From JAAZBV01 sp964499695 (lineage in GTDB: Bacteria > Desulfobacterota > DSM-4660 > Desulfatiglandales > HGW-15): a stretch of 9,521 nucleotides of DNA. The notes below the pieces were generated by a model. It was not told the DNA's origin. It ran no database searches and was given only the letters and a program-made list of their open reading frames with translations. A program made the position numbers and the translations under genes. The stretch spans positions 1 to 9,521 of the forward strand of contig CAZCMD010000176.1 in NCBI GenBank assembly GCA_964499695.1. Reading direction: 5' to 3'. Shown piece after piece: positions 1 through 7,062 of this stretch (the stretch's first letter is position 1; each line of letters begins with the position of its first letter).

Positions 1-61
1 TGAATTGATGTGAGAAATATAAGATAGGACAGCGTGATTTTTTGTCTTTGCACTTTTAAAC

Positions 62-241
62 AGGCTGGCATATGTCGTAAGAGGCGAATGCGTCTTGCGC
101 TACGACAATGAAACCGGAAAGGGCGATCATCGGCATTACGGCGGTAAGGAAAGTGCTTATGTTTTCACCACGCCGGAGCAGTTGATAGCTGACTTCCAGA
201 ATGATATTGAGAGGTGGGATAATGAAAATATTAACCCTTGA
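62..241 (+). pseudogene. 5'-truncated TumE-like toxin (DUF6516 family)
   Basis: Reading frame 62-241 encodes 59 residues that look like the C-terminal half of the TumE/DUF6516 toxin family. The family hallmark YDNETGKGDHRHYGG is present, followed by the typical end with FTTPEQLIADFQNDIERW. Family members are about 100-120 residues and begin with a strand-rich half that is absent here. The frame is closed by TGA at 35-37, and no ATG, GTG or plausible TTG start with a ribosome binding site precedes the conserved part. The gene is therefore broken inside the window, not cut by its edge. The stop overlaps the antitoxin start by 20 bases, the usual toxin-first, coupled arrangement of this module. 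Resemblance is recalled from family sequences, not from a search. The fragment is very unlikely to make an active toxin. Confidence 0.75.
210..218 (+). promoter_or_regulatory. ribosome binding site deciding the antitoxin start
   Basis: AGAGGTGGG lies just upstream of ATG 222, with GAGG 7 bases away. The earlier in-frame ATG at 201 has no such site. The site lies inside the toxin reading frame, consistent with translational coupling in the intact ancestor. Confidence 0.6.
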
Positions 242-569
242 TGTACGGACGCCAGGTGATACGATGACAGACTTTGTTAATGCCTGGAAGACAGGCAAAC
301 AAGAGAAGTCAGCTCGCATCAGCTTTGCAACACCTGAAATACTTTGGCGAGAGTTAACCCCCAAACGCTGGGAATTGCTCAAAGCCCTATGCGGAACCGG
401 CGCTGTATCAATCAGGGAGGCTGCCCGGCGTGTCGGTCGCGATGTTAAGGCGGTACATGGGGATGTAACTGCTCTTCTTAACTCCGGTGTCCTGGATCGC
501 ACTAACGATGGACGAATTGTATTTCCATTCGAAGCTGTGAAGGTTGAGTTCCTGTTGAAGGCCGCCTGA
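222..569 (+). CDS. HVO_A0114-family winged-helix antitoxin (TumA-like)
   Basis: This 115-residue protein matches my recollection of the HVO_A0114 family of putative DNA-binding proteins, which pair with TumE-type toxins. The start at 222 is preferred over ATG 201 because AGAGGTGGG at 210-218 gives a good ribosome binding site and 222 opens on the family-like MKILTLDV. The family signature runs through residues 33-58 (ISFATPEILW, LTPKRWELLKAL). A helix-turn-helix follows at about 63-90 (REAARRVGRDVKAVHGDVTALL), then a short wing at 92-103 and the end FPFEAVKVEF. It would bind its own promoter and neutralise the toxin. The toxin is truncated upstream, so this looks like an orphan antitoxin. No frameshift or stop is seen and it may still act as a DNA-binding protein or anti-addiction factor. 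It ends 6 bases from the convergent hybrid kinase. Confidence 0.85.
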   Translation: MKILTLDVRTPGDTMTDFVNAWKTGKQEKSARISFATPEILWRELTPKRWELLKALCGTGAVSIREAARRVGRDVKAVHGDVTALLNSGVLDRTNDGRIVFPFEAVKVEFLLKAA

Positions 570-575
570 TGTCGA

Positions 576-3404
576 CTATTTACCGAGTATCTTCCTCACC
601 TTGCAGGCAATATCGCTTATAACGATAGGCTTCATGATGAACTCCCTTATGCCAATTGCCTTTGCCTCCTCTTCAGATATGACATCACTGAAGCCTGTAC
701 ATAAAATTATGGGAATGTCAGGTCTTATAGCCATGAATTCCCTTGCTATCTGAGCGCCTGTCATCTTCGGCATGGTCTGGTCTGTTATTACTATATCAAA
801 CCGCTTCGGGTCTGCCCTGAAGACCTCCAGCGCCCCTGTGCTGCTTGAGTGGGTCTCTACCTTGTAACCCAGCCGCTCAAATATCCTTTTCTGGGCCACC
901 AGAAGTCCTTCTTCATCATCCACCAGGAGCATTGTTTCAGTACCGTGAGGTATGGGGCGCGGTTCATCGGTTTCGGTTTTAGCCGGCTTTTGTATCCTTG
1001 GTAAAAGTATGGTGAAGCTTGCCCCCATATTTTTTTCACTCTCCACCCTTATGGACCCTTTGAGTTCCTTGATAATACCATAAACCACTGCCAGCCCAAG
1101 CCCTGTGCCCTCGCCCCGTTCCTTTGTGGTAAAGAAAGGATCAAATATCCGGTCAATAATATTTTTATCAATCCCATATCCCGTATCGCTGACAATTAGA
1201 GAGACATATGGCCCTGGCGCAAGTTCAGGGTAAAGGCTAACAGACTCAGGTAGAATTATAACCGGTTTAAAACTGACCGTAAGTGTCCCGCCTTTTTCAC
1301 GCATGGCATGGGCCGCATTGGTGCAGAGGTTCATTACTACCTGATGTATCTGGGTCGGGTCGGCGATTGCAAGGTCGTCTTCAGTGGATATGCTTGTAGT
1401 TATCTCTATTGTGGAGGGGAGCGAAGACCTGAGCATCTTGAGTGCCTCTTTTATGACAAGGCTCATTTTAAGGGGTCTTAATTCTATTTCGCTCTGCCTG
1501 CTAAAGGTCAGTATCTGCTTTACAAGTTCAGTTGCCCTTTTTGAGGCCTTTAATACCTCATCCATCCTGTGCAGCACAACGTTGTTCCCGCTGTTTTCAA
1601 ACTGGGCCAGCTCAGTGTTGAGCATTATGGACTGGAGGATATTGTTAAAGTCGTGAGCTATGCCTCCTGCCAGCGTTCCGATTGCCTCCATCTTCTGTGC
1701 CTGCTGTAAAAGTACTTCAACCTGCTTCTTCTTTTCTTCAGTATTCATCCTTTCTATCTCGGCGGATGTGCGGGCAGCAAGGATCTTCATAACATCCTCA
1801 GCCCTTTTCGGGAGTATAAGCCAATCCTTTGACATGGCCGCAAGAACCCCGATGGGTTCCTCCTCCTTGTTTAGGAGCCGGATGCCCACAAACCCTGTTA
1901 TATTAAGATCATGGAGTTGTGCTGCCTCAGGAAAAAGTTCCTTCAGCCCCCTTGGGTGATAGTAATAGCCATTTTTTATTACCTCCATACAGGGTGTATT
2001 TTCCAGGGGTAATGAATAATCCTTTGATACTTTCCCATCTCTTATGATGGATATGGACTCGATAGTATTACTGTTTGTGACCTTTCCAATTATGGCTGTA
2101 TTGCAGTCAAGCCAGAGTGATAATTCCCTGACTATTTTATCAAAAAAATCCTGGCCTGTTACCCACGAGGTTCCTTCAAGTATTGTATTAAATGCCTTTT
2201 CTGACTGCTTTTTTTCAGTGATATCCTCTGCTATACCTACAATGCGGTACAGCTTTCCCTTTTCATTATAAACATGGTATCCCCGCGCCGATATCCAGCG
2301 TATAGACCAGTCAGAATGAATTATCCTGTATTCCGGAAAGATAATTATATCCACATCTCCTTTAGTCTTTTCTTTGAGGTATGATACTACAATATCCCTG
2401 TCTTCTTTAATGATAGAGTCTGTCCATGACATAGGGTTTTTATAAAGGCTTTCACATGAACGCCCCCAAACCTTTTCATAGGCAGGGCTTATATAGAATA
2501 CCTCTTTCCAGTCAGGAGAGACTACCCAGAAGACCTCCTGGATATACTCGGCCAGTTGTCTGAACCTCTCCTCGCTTTCCATCAGGGCAACTTCAGCCAC
2601 CTTGTGTTTTGTCTCATCAGTATATACTGCAACGATCTCATCTGAGGGAAGCCGGTACACATAGTTCTCACGCCACCCCACAATACGCGAATCCCTGTAT
2701 AATTTAATAGGGTGCCTCTCAGGGATACCGGTTTTAAGCACCCTTCTGAATACCTCAAGCAGGCCGAACTCAATCACCCCTGGAAAGGCCTCTGTTATTC
2801 TTTTACCTAAAATATCCTCTCTTTTTACCTTTTCTATCTTTTCCGCGGCACTGTTAAATTCAACAATAATAAAATCCTTTCCTGAATTCTGGGGCCTGTA
2901 TATAACAATTGCATTCATTGTGTTTTCAAAGATACCCTGGTGTCTTTCCTGGTATCTTCTAATCTCTTCTATGCTTTCGGAGCCCCTTGCCTCTTCGCGT
3001 GAGATCTTTGTCTTTAGCTCGGATTCAGCCCTGTTCAACCTGATCATCGACCTTGCAGTGGATTCCACACTGTATTTATTCAAGGGCCATGTCAAGATGC
3101 CTTCTATGTCTCTCTTGATGCATTCATCGGTTAGTGTAATAAGGTGCCTTTCATCAATAAGGAGCACAACAGGTATAAGTGTGGTCTCTTTTTCTGCCCT
3201 GCGTCTTTCCAGAAAAGAAGTCAGAATCCCGGCTTCAATTGATGACCTGACAAAGATCAGGTCTGGTCTGTCATCAGGGGCATTTATTATATCTTCCTGT
3301 ACAGGAGGCTGTTTGATGGTGCATCCGGGAAACAGGTCGATGAGAAGCCCTCTGAGTTCAGATGCTTGGGTCTCTTTATCATCCACTATTAGAAATGAAA
3401 TCAT
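576..3404 (-). CDS. soluble hybrid histidine kinase: pseudo-REC, PAS, PAS, GAF, HisKA, HATPase, REC
   Basis: From ATG 3404 the protein has 942 residues. This start follows GGAAGGG (3411-3417 on the minus strand) and opens directly on receiver strand 1 (MISFLIVDDK); an in-frame ATG at 3440 would add 12 unlikely residues. Domains: receiver-like 1-125; PAS about 152-265; PAS about 277-397 ending in the usual GIAEDITE; GAF about 404-552; HisKA with phospho-acceptor H584 in GIAHDFNNIL; HATPase with N-box N692/N696, DTGYGI 740-745 and GTGLGLAV 766-773; C-terminal receiver 824-940 with D829/D830, phospho-acceptor D875, T903 and K925. No membrane segment or signal peptide is seen, so it should sense a cytoplasmic cue through PAS/GAF. 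The kinase and C-terminal receiver look intact. The N-terminal receiver has lost its phosphorylation residues. There is no Hpt domain or adjacent output regulator, so the partner must lie elsewhere. It is transcribed away from the ZraSR-like operon. Confidence 0.93.
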   Translation of the reverse strand: MISFLIVDDKETQASELRGLLIDLFPGCTIKQPPVQEDIINAPDDRPDLIFVRSSIEAGILTSFLERRRAEKETTLIPVVLLIDERHLITLTDECIKRDIEGILTWPLNKYSVESTARSMIRLNRAESELKTKISREEARGSESIEEIRRYQERHQGIFENTMNAIVIYRPQNSGKDFIIVEFNSAAEKIEKVKREDILGKRITEAFPGVIEFGLLEVFRRVLKTGIPERHPIKLYRDSRIVGWRENYVYRLPSDEIVAVYTDETKHKVAEVALMESEERFRQLAEYIQEVFWVVSPDWKEVFYISPAYEKVWGRSCESLYKNPMSWTDSIIKEDRDIVVSYLKEKTKGDVDIIIFPEYRIIHSDWSIRWISARGYHVYNEKGKLYRIVGIAEDITEKKQSEKAFNTILEGTSWVTGQDFFDKIVRELSLWLDCNTAIIGKVTNSNTIESISIIRDGKVSKDYSLPLENTPCMEVIKNGYYYHPRGLKELFPEAAQLHDLNITGFVGIRLLNKEEEPIGVLAAMSKDWLILPKRAEDVMKILAARTSAEIERMNTEEKKKQVEVLLQQAQKMEAIGTLAGGIAHDFNNILQSIMLNTELAQFENSGNNVVLHRMDEVLKASKRATELVKQILTFSRQSEIELRPLKMSLVIKEALKMLRSSLPSTIEITTSISTEDDLAIADPTQIHQVVMNLCTNAAHAMREKGGTLTVSFKPVIILPESVSLYPELAPGPYVSLIVSDTGYGIDKNIIDRIFDPFFTTKERGEGTGLGLAVVYGIIKELKGSIRVESEKNMGASFTILLPRIQKPAKTETDEPRPIPHGTETMLLVDDEEGLLVAQKRIFERLGYKVETHSSSTGALEVFRADPKRFDIVITDQTMPKMTGAQIAREFMAIRPDIPIILCTGFSDVISEEEAKAIGIREFIMKPIVISDIACKVRKILGK
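3030..3404 (-). other. degenerate N-terminal receiver (pseudo-receiver) domain of the hybrid kinase
   Basis: Residues 1-125 follow the alternating strand/helix plan of a receiver: strand 1 FLIVDD (4-9), strand 3 DLIFVR (48-53), strand 4 PVVLLI (78-83), strand 5 GILTWP (102-107). The acidic pair D8/D9 remains. The phospho-acceptor position at the end of strand 3 is R53, the Thr/Ser position at the end of strand 4 is hydrophobic, and the Lys before Pro in strand 5 is W106. Three of the essential residues are therefore gone and it cannot be phosphorylated in the normal way. It may serve in dimerisation or protein-protein sensing. The alignment was done by eye. Confidence 0.65.
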
Positions 3405-3512
3405 TTTACGCCCTTCCGGATAAAGGTTAGCATAAAACAACTCTTAAGGATTTTATACAGGGTTTCGGTAATATCTCTGATAATGATAAAACTTATTATT
3501 CATAAAAGATTT

Positions 3513-3540
3513 TTGGTTAATTATACCTGATATATATAAT
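3513..3540 (+). promoter_or_regulatory. candidate sigma-70 promoter for a leader transcript
   Basis: TTGGTT and a perfect TATAAT are separated by 16 bases. Only the TTG half of the -35 matches consensus. Transcription would start near 3547, giving a leader of about 200 bases before the sensor kinase. AT-rich DNA often yields chance TATAAT, so support is modest. Confidence 0.3.
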
Positions 3541-3574
3541 AAAGCATCCTTTTTTAATATGAAGGATAATTATT

Positions 3575-3643
3575 ATGAGTATTCATGAAATTGAGTATAT
3601 TTTAGTCACATGGATACAATTTACTCTTTTGCATGAGATATGA
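3575..3643 (+). CDS. possible 22-residue leader peptide or small protein
   Basis: The ORF encodes MSIHEIEYILVTWIQFTLLHEI, a hydrophobic, amphipathic-looking peptide ending at TGA 3641-3643. It is preceded by GAAGGA at 3561-3566, eight bases from the ATG, the best ribosome binding site in this intergenic region on this strand. That site forms the right arm of the stem ATCCTT (3546-3551) / AAGGAT (3562-3567), which could hide it. It sits about 110 bases before the sensor kinase start, in a typical place for a regulatory leader ORF. I recognise no family. ORFs this short arise easily by chance, so only the ribosome binding site, hairpin and position argue for it. Confidence 0.25.
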   Translation: MSIHEIEYILVTWIQFTLLHEI

Positions 3644-3661
3644 TGTATACAAAGTATGCAT
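3643..3661. promoter_or_regulatory. 19-base dyad, candidate operator or activator site
   Basis: ATGTATAC-AAA-GTATGCAT is an inverted repeat with 7 of 8 arm positions paired. It lies about 90-110 bases upstream of the sensor kinase ATG and 4 bases before the TGGCAT element at 3666. The size and symmetry suit a dimeric helix-turn-helix protein such as the NtrC-family regulator encoded downstream or a repressor. It could alternatively be a small RNA hairpin. No direct evidence of binding. Confidence 0.3.
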
Positions 3662-3665
3662 AGGA

Positions 3666-3694
3666 TGGCATAAAAATATTGCTATATTTATACT
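3666..3694 (+). promoter_or_regulatory. candidate promoter of the sensor kinase operon
   Basis: TATACT at 3689-3694 is a fair -10 element about 57 bases before the sensor kinase ATG. The hexamer 17 bases upstream is TGGCAT, a poor -35. The same stretch, TGGCATAAAAATATTGC, resembles a sigma-54 promoter but its GG and GC are 12 bases apart, not 10. A promoter close to here is likely, but the sigma factor cannot be decided by eye. Confidence 0.3.
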
Positions 3695-3751
3695 ATTTAT
3701 TTTAAAATGGCCTTGCGCTAATAATAGTACAATGGAACGGATGTTGCTAAT

Positions 3752-5569
3752 ATGTCTGATATGTCAAATCATTTTCAAAATACAGCAAGGGTAAAATTTA
3801 GTCCCCTTTTATGGATAATGGCAGGGTGCATTATTATACTCCTCCCCATATTTATCTTCTGGACATCCGATAGCATTAACAGGCAGAAACGCGCCATTGA
3901 GCGGCTTCTTACGGATAAAGGGTTAAGCATCATTTTTAATTTTGAAATTCTTATTACAAGAGGCAATATGATGGCCTCAATGGAAGAGCGTTTTCCTGTA
4001 CCCGAGGCATCTAATCAGTTGAGGGATCAGAACCCCCTGCAGAGCCTGGTAACACTTTTTTCCCAGAATCCTGATATCTCATATATCATATTGACCGATC
4101 TGGAGGGAACTATCACAAATCACAGCGATCCTAGTAAGATCGGTGAAGTCTATGAAAAAAATATCGATTTCAAAAGACTTGTTGAGACACAGGAGCTCAA
4201 TAAACGTGAGGTCACTGGCAAGGAGGGAAACAGGGTATTTGAGGTATACCGGGTGTTCATGCCTGAGATAAGGATGCAGGGCCCGTTTAACAGGCCGGGC
4301 GGCGGTCCGCAACAGAGAAACCGCAGGAATTTTTTCGGGACTAACCCTTATTATCCTGAGCCAGAGAGCAGGATCATCTATATCGGTCTTGATATGAGCA
4401 AGCTTGAGGCCCAGAGCAAGGAAGATAAAAGGGAACTCATTAAAAAGGGGTTTTATCTGCTTCTGATCGGGTTTGCGGGTATCTCCATCCTGATACTTGT
4501 GCAGGCATACAGATCAGCCCAGACATCCCTTTCAAGGATAAAGGCCCTTTCTGATAACATAGTGGAAAATATGCCTATCGGGCTTATTGTACTTGATACA
4601 GAATCAAGAATTGCATCCTTTAACTATACCGCTGAAACGATGCTCCACATGCAGGGACAGGATATGCTTGGCAAACAAATAGATGATAAACTTCCAGGGC
4701 AGTTAATCCAGTTGATAAAGGAGTTGCGGCTTAACGAGAAAAACATAGTAAAAGAGCTTGAGATAGACCTTGAAGAACACGGCAAGGTATATCTGGATCT
4801 TAACCTCTCTATACTCAAAGACAGTTCAGGCACACTCCTCGGTTATATTATTCTCTTCAGAGACCTGTCAGAGGTAAAGGAGCTTAAAAAGGAGGTTGAG
4901 CGCAGCACCAGGCTTGCATCCATAGGCAGGCTTGCTGCCGGTGTGGCCCATGAGATCAGAAACCCCTTAAGCTCCATCAAAGGTTTTGCCACATACTTTG
5001 GCGAGAGATACAAGGATGTGCCGGAGGATAAAAATACAGCCCAGATCATGGTAAGCGAGGTGGAGAGGTTGAACAGGGTAATAACTCAGCTCCTTGATTT
5101 TGCTCGACCGGTTGATATCAAAAAGGAGACACTCGATATCAGGAAGTTGATCAATCACTCTACCAAGATGATTGAAAGAAACGCGAATGAGCATAATATC
5201 AGGGTGAAGGTTGATATAGCCCCGGGCATTCCCCATATCTCCTTTGATACCGACCGCATGAACCAGGTATTCCTGAACCTCTTTTTGAACAGCATTGAGG
5301 CAATGGAAAATGGCGGGGAGTTATTGGTAAAGGCAGATTATGACCCGGATATGGAGATGGTCAGGATCACTGTAAGCGATACAGGTAAAGGGATTGCCCC
5401 CGGTGATATAGGGAGTATCTTTGACCCCTATTTTACAACAAAGCAGTCAGGTACCGGCCTGGGGCTTGCTATTGTTCACCGTATAATAGAATCACATAAT
5501 GGGGAGATAAAGGTGGAGAGCAACCCGGATGTTGGGACTGAGGTGACTATTACCCTGCCACTGGGTTAA
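3752..5569 (+). CDS. membrane sensor histidine kinase, ZraS/AtoS-like layout
   Basis: The 605-residue protein has TM1 at about 17-37, an extracytoplasmic region 38-232, TM2 at about 233-251, PAS about 264-374, HisKA with H400 in AGVAHEIRNPL, and HATPase with N509/N513, DTGKGI 543-548 and GTGLGLAI 567-574. The sensor part contains a PDC/Cache-like core (ISYIILTDLEGTITNHSDP, 109-127) and returns to the membrane through YIGLDM and AQSKEDKR. A Gly/Pro/Arg-rich loop occupies about 176-206. No clear HAMP follows TM2. All kinase residues are present, so it should phosphorylate the regulator encoded next. The layout recalls ZraS, but the sensor region has almost no His and no Cys, so zinc specificity is not supported. 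Start: ATG 3752 (or 3761) has only a weak ribosome binding site (GGA near 3734). The operon with the downstream regulator is clear from strand and pairing. Confidence 0.92.
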   Translation: MSDMSNHFQNTARVKFSPLLWIMAGCIIILLPIFIFWTSDSINRQKRAIERLLTDKGLSIIFNFEILITRGNMMASMEERFPVPEASNQLRDQNPLQSLVTLFSQNPDISYIILTDLEGTITNHSDPSKIGEVYEKNIDFKRLVETQELNKREVTGKEGNRVFEVYRVFMPEIRMQGPFNRPGGGPQQRNRRNFFGTNPYYPEPESRIIYIGLDMSKLEAQSKEDKRELIKKGFYLLLIGFAGISILILVQAYRSAQTSLSRIKALSDNIVENMPIGLIVLDTESRIASFNYTAETMLHMQGQDMLGKQIDDKLPGQLIQLIKELRLNEKNIVKELEIDLEEHGKVYLDLNLSILKDSSGTLLGYIILFRDLSEVKELKKEVERSTRLASIGRLAAGVAHEIRNPLSSIKGFATYFGERYKDVPEDKNTAQIMVSEVERLNRVITQLLDFARPVDIKKETLDIRKLINHSTKMIERNANEHNIRVKVDIAPGIPHISFDTDRMNQVFLNLFLNSIEAMENGGELLVKADYDPDMEMVRITVSDTGKGIAPGDIGSIFDPYFTTKQSGTGLGLAIVHRIIESHNGEIKVESNPDVGTEVTITLPLG

Positions 5570-5572
5570 CGC

Positions 5573-5620
5573 AGAGTAGGAGTTAGAGCAAGAGTAAAAA
5601 CAAGAATATAAGAGTAAGAA
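5573..5620 (+). repeat. degenerate hexamer repeat in the kinase-regulator gap
   Basis: Eight consecutive six-base units related to AGAGTA fill 48 of the 97 bases between the two genes: AGAGTA, GGAGTT, AGAGCA, AGAGTA, AAAACA, AGAATA, TAAGAG, TAAGAA. The coding strand here is almost free of C. The ribosome binding site of the regulator lies further on, at 5656-5661. The tract may be a decayed microsatellite or an unstructured mRNA spacer between two coupled cistrons. Confidence 0.5.
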
Positions 5621-5666
5621 TTCAGTAGATGTTGAATCCTTATAAACATAAAGACCAGGGAATATT

Positions 5667-7040
5667 ATGGGTACAGAGAAAAAGAACACAATACTGGTTG
5701 TTGATGACGACACAGCACACCGCACCATGCTTAAGACACTGCTTTCAGGCTGGGGATACCTTATCGATGAGGCGGATGACGGCTCAACTGCAATTGTCAA
5801 GGTAGAGGAGAGGGCCTATGACCTGATACTCATGGATATCCGCATGATAAAGGTGTCAGGGATTGAGGCATTAAAGGAGATAAAGATCATCAACCCGGCC
5901 ATCCCCATAATCATCATGACCGCATATTCATCTGTTGAGACAGCGGTTGATGCCCTTAAAAACGGGGCATATGACTACCTGATCAAACCACTGGACTTTG
6001 ACGAACTCAGGATTTCACTCATAAGGGCAATGGATCACACAGGCTTAAGGGAGGAAAACCGCCTTTTAAAGGAGAGTATTGTTAACCATTTTGACAGGAG
6101 AAACATCATCGGCAGAAGCCCTGTCATGGTAAAGCTCCTTGAAACAGTTGCCCAGGTCTCATCATCAGAGGCAACCGTGCTTATAACAGGCGATTCCGGT
6201 ACAGGCAAGGAGATGATAGCAGGCGCCATACACTATAACAGCCCCAGAAAGGATGCTCCTTTTATAAAGATTAACTGCGCCGCCATTACAGAGACCCTGC
6301 TTGAATCGGAATTATTCGGACATGAAAAGGGGGCATTCACAGGGGCACAGAGACGTAAGGAGGGCAAGTTCCGCCTTGCACACGGGGGGAGCATATTCCT
6401 TGATGAGATAGGCGAGATGCCCATGTCCATGCAGGTAAAGCTCTTAAGGGTTTTACAGGAAAGGGAGATTACAAGGGTAGGCGGTGAAGAGGTGATAAAG
6501 GTGGATGTGCGTATAATAGCTGCGTCCAACAGGGACCTGTTAAAGGATATAGAAAATAACCGGTTCAGGGAAGATCTCTATTACAGGCTTAATGTGGTGG
6601 AGCTCAGGATGCCCCCATTAAGGGAGAGGAAAGAAGATATCCCACTCCTTGCCCAGCATTACCTTGAACTATTCTCTGAAAAAAACCATAAACAGGCAAA
6701 GGGGTTTACCCCAAAGGCAATGGATACTCTCCTCAAGTATGAGTGGCCCGGTAACATAAGGGAACTCATGAATGTAATAGAACGGTGCGTGGTTCTTTCC
6801 ACTGCCGATTATATTGACCAGAACGACCTGCCATTTGGCGCTGAAGATGATGATGAGGATCAGCCTTTATTCTCTCCTTCAATGATCACAGGAGATGTCC
6901 CCCTTGAAGAGGTGGAAAAGGCAACTATCCTGAACACCCTTGAATCCACCAGCGGAAACAAGAGCGAGGCGGCAAGGAGGCTTGGCATTACCAGAAAGAC
7001 ACTTCACAAAAAGCTCAAAAAGTATGGTGTTATGGACTGA
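5667..7040 (+). CDS. sigma-54-dependent response regulator, NtrC family (ZraR-like)
   Basis: The 457-residue protein has three domains. The receiver (8-122) carries D13/D14, phospho-acceptor D57, T85 and K107. The AAA+ sigma-54 activation domain (145-380) has Walker A GDSGTGKE 175-182, the sigma-54-contacting GAFTGA loop 222-227, Walker B GSIFLDEIGEM 241-251 and the arginine-finger region FREDLYYRLNV 300-310. A Fis-type helix-turn-helix lies at about 411-457 (NKSEAARRLGITRKTLHKKLKKYG, in two parts). A phosphorylated oligomer should bind upstream sites and open sigma-54 promoters. CAGGGA just upstream of ATG 5667 is a good ribosome binding site. It is the cognate partner of the kinase encoded 97 bases upstream. 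Length and residues are standard; the only deviation is IKVSG in place of the common PxMDG after D57. Target genes cannot be read from sequence. Confidence 0.95.
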   Translation: MGTEKKNTILVVDDDTAHRTMLKTLLSGWGYLIDEADDGSTAIVKVEERAYDLILMDIRMIKVSGIEALKEIKIINPAIPIIIMTAYSSVETAVDALKNGAYDYLIKPLDFDELRISLIRAMDHTGLREENRLLKESIVNHFDRRNIIGRSPVMVKLLETVAQVSSSEATVLITGDSGTGKEMIAGAIHYNSPRKDAPFIKINCAAITETLLESELFGHEKGAFTGAQRRKEGKFRLAHGGSIFLDEIGEMPMSMQVKLLRVLQEREITRVGGEEVIKVDVRIIAASNRDLLKDIENNRFREDLYYRLNVVELRMPPLRERKEDIPLLAQHYLELFSEKNHKQAKGFTPKAMDTLLKYEWPGNIRELMNVIERCVVLSTADYIDQNDLPFGAEDDDEDQPLFSPSMITGDVPLEEVEKATILNTLESTSGNKSEAARRLGITRKTLHKKLKKYGVMD

Positions 7041-7062
7041 AAAAACAGCCGCATAATCTGAA

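Larger units (their letters stand above)
3405..3751. promoter_or_regulatory. divergent AT-rich control region between hybrid kinase and sensor kinase
   Basis: This 347-base region separates two divergently transcribed kinase genes and must carry both promoters. On the minus strand a perfect -10 TATAAT (3520-3525) lies about 115 bases from the hybrid kinase start, but no good -35 is seen. On the plus strand there are two weak candidates: TTGGTT-N16-TATAAT (3513-3540) and TGGCAT-N17-TATACT (3666-3694). The region also holds a short hairpin (3546-3567), a possible 22-codon ORF (3575-3643) and a 19-base dyad (3643-3661). No recognisable RNA gene or larger coding region is visible. Confidence 0.6.

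Noticed and set aside
51..70. Simple frameshift restoring the toxin N-terminus from another frame
   Set aside because: The open stretch 9-56 in the neighbouring frame ends in CAC TTT, which could be fused, but its residues do not resemble the front half of the TumE family and it has its own stop just upstream.
56..502. 148-codon minus-strand ORF opposite the toxin-antitoxin remnant
   Set aside because: Antisense to the recognised toxin fragment and antitoxin, with low-complexity Ser/Arg/Thr composition and no known motif.
2920..3423. 167-codon plus-strand ORF inside the hybrid kinase
   Set aside because: Antisense to clearly recognised receiver and PAS coding sequence, with no ribosome binding site or family resemblance.
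3666..3682. Canonical sigma-54 promoter for the kinase operon
   Set aside because: TGGCAT and TTGC are both present but the GG-to-GC gap is 12 bases; the holoenzyme requires close to 10, so it is kept only as a shared motif.
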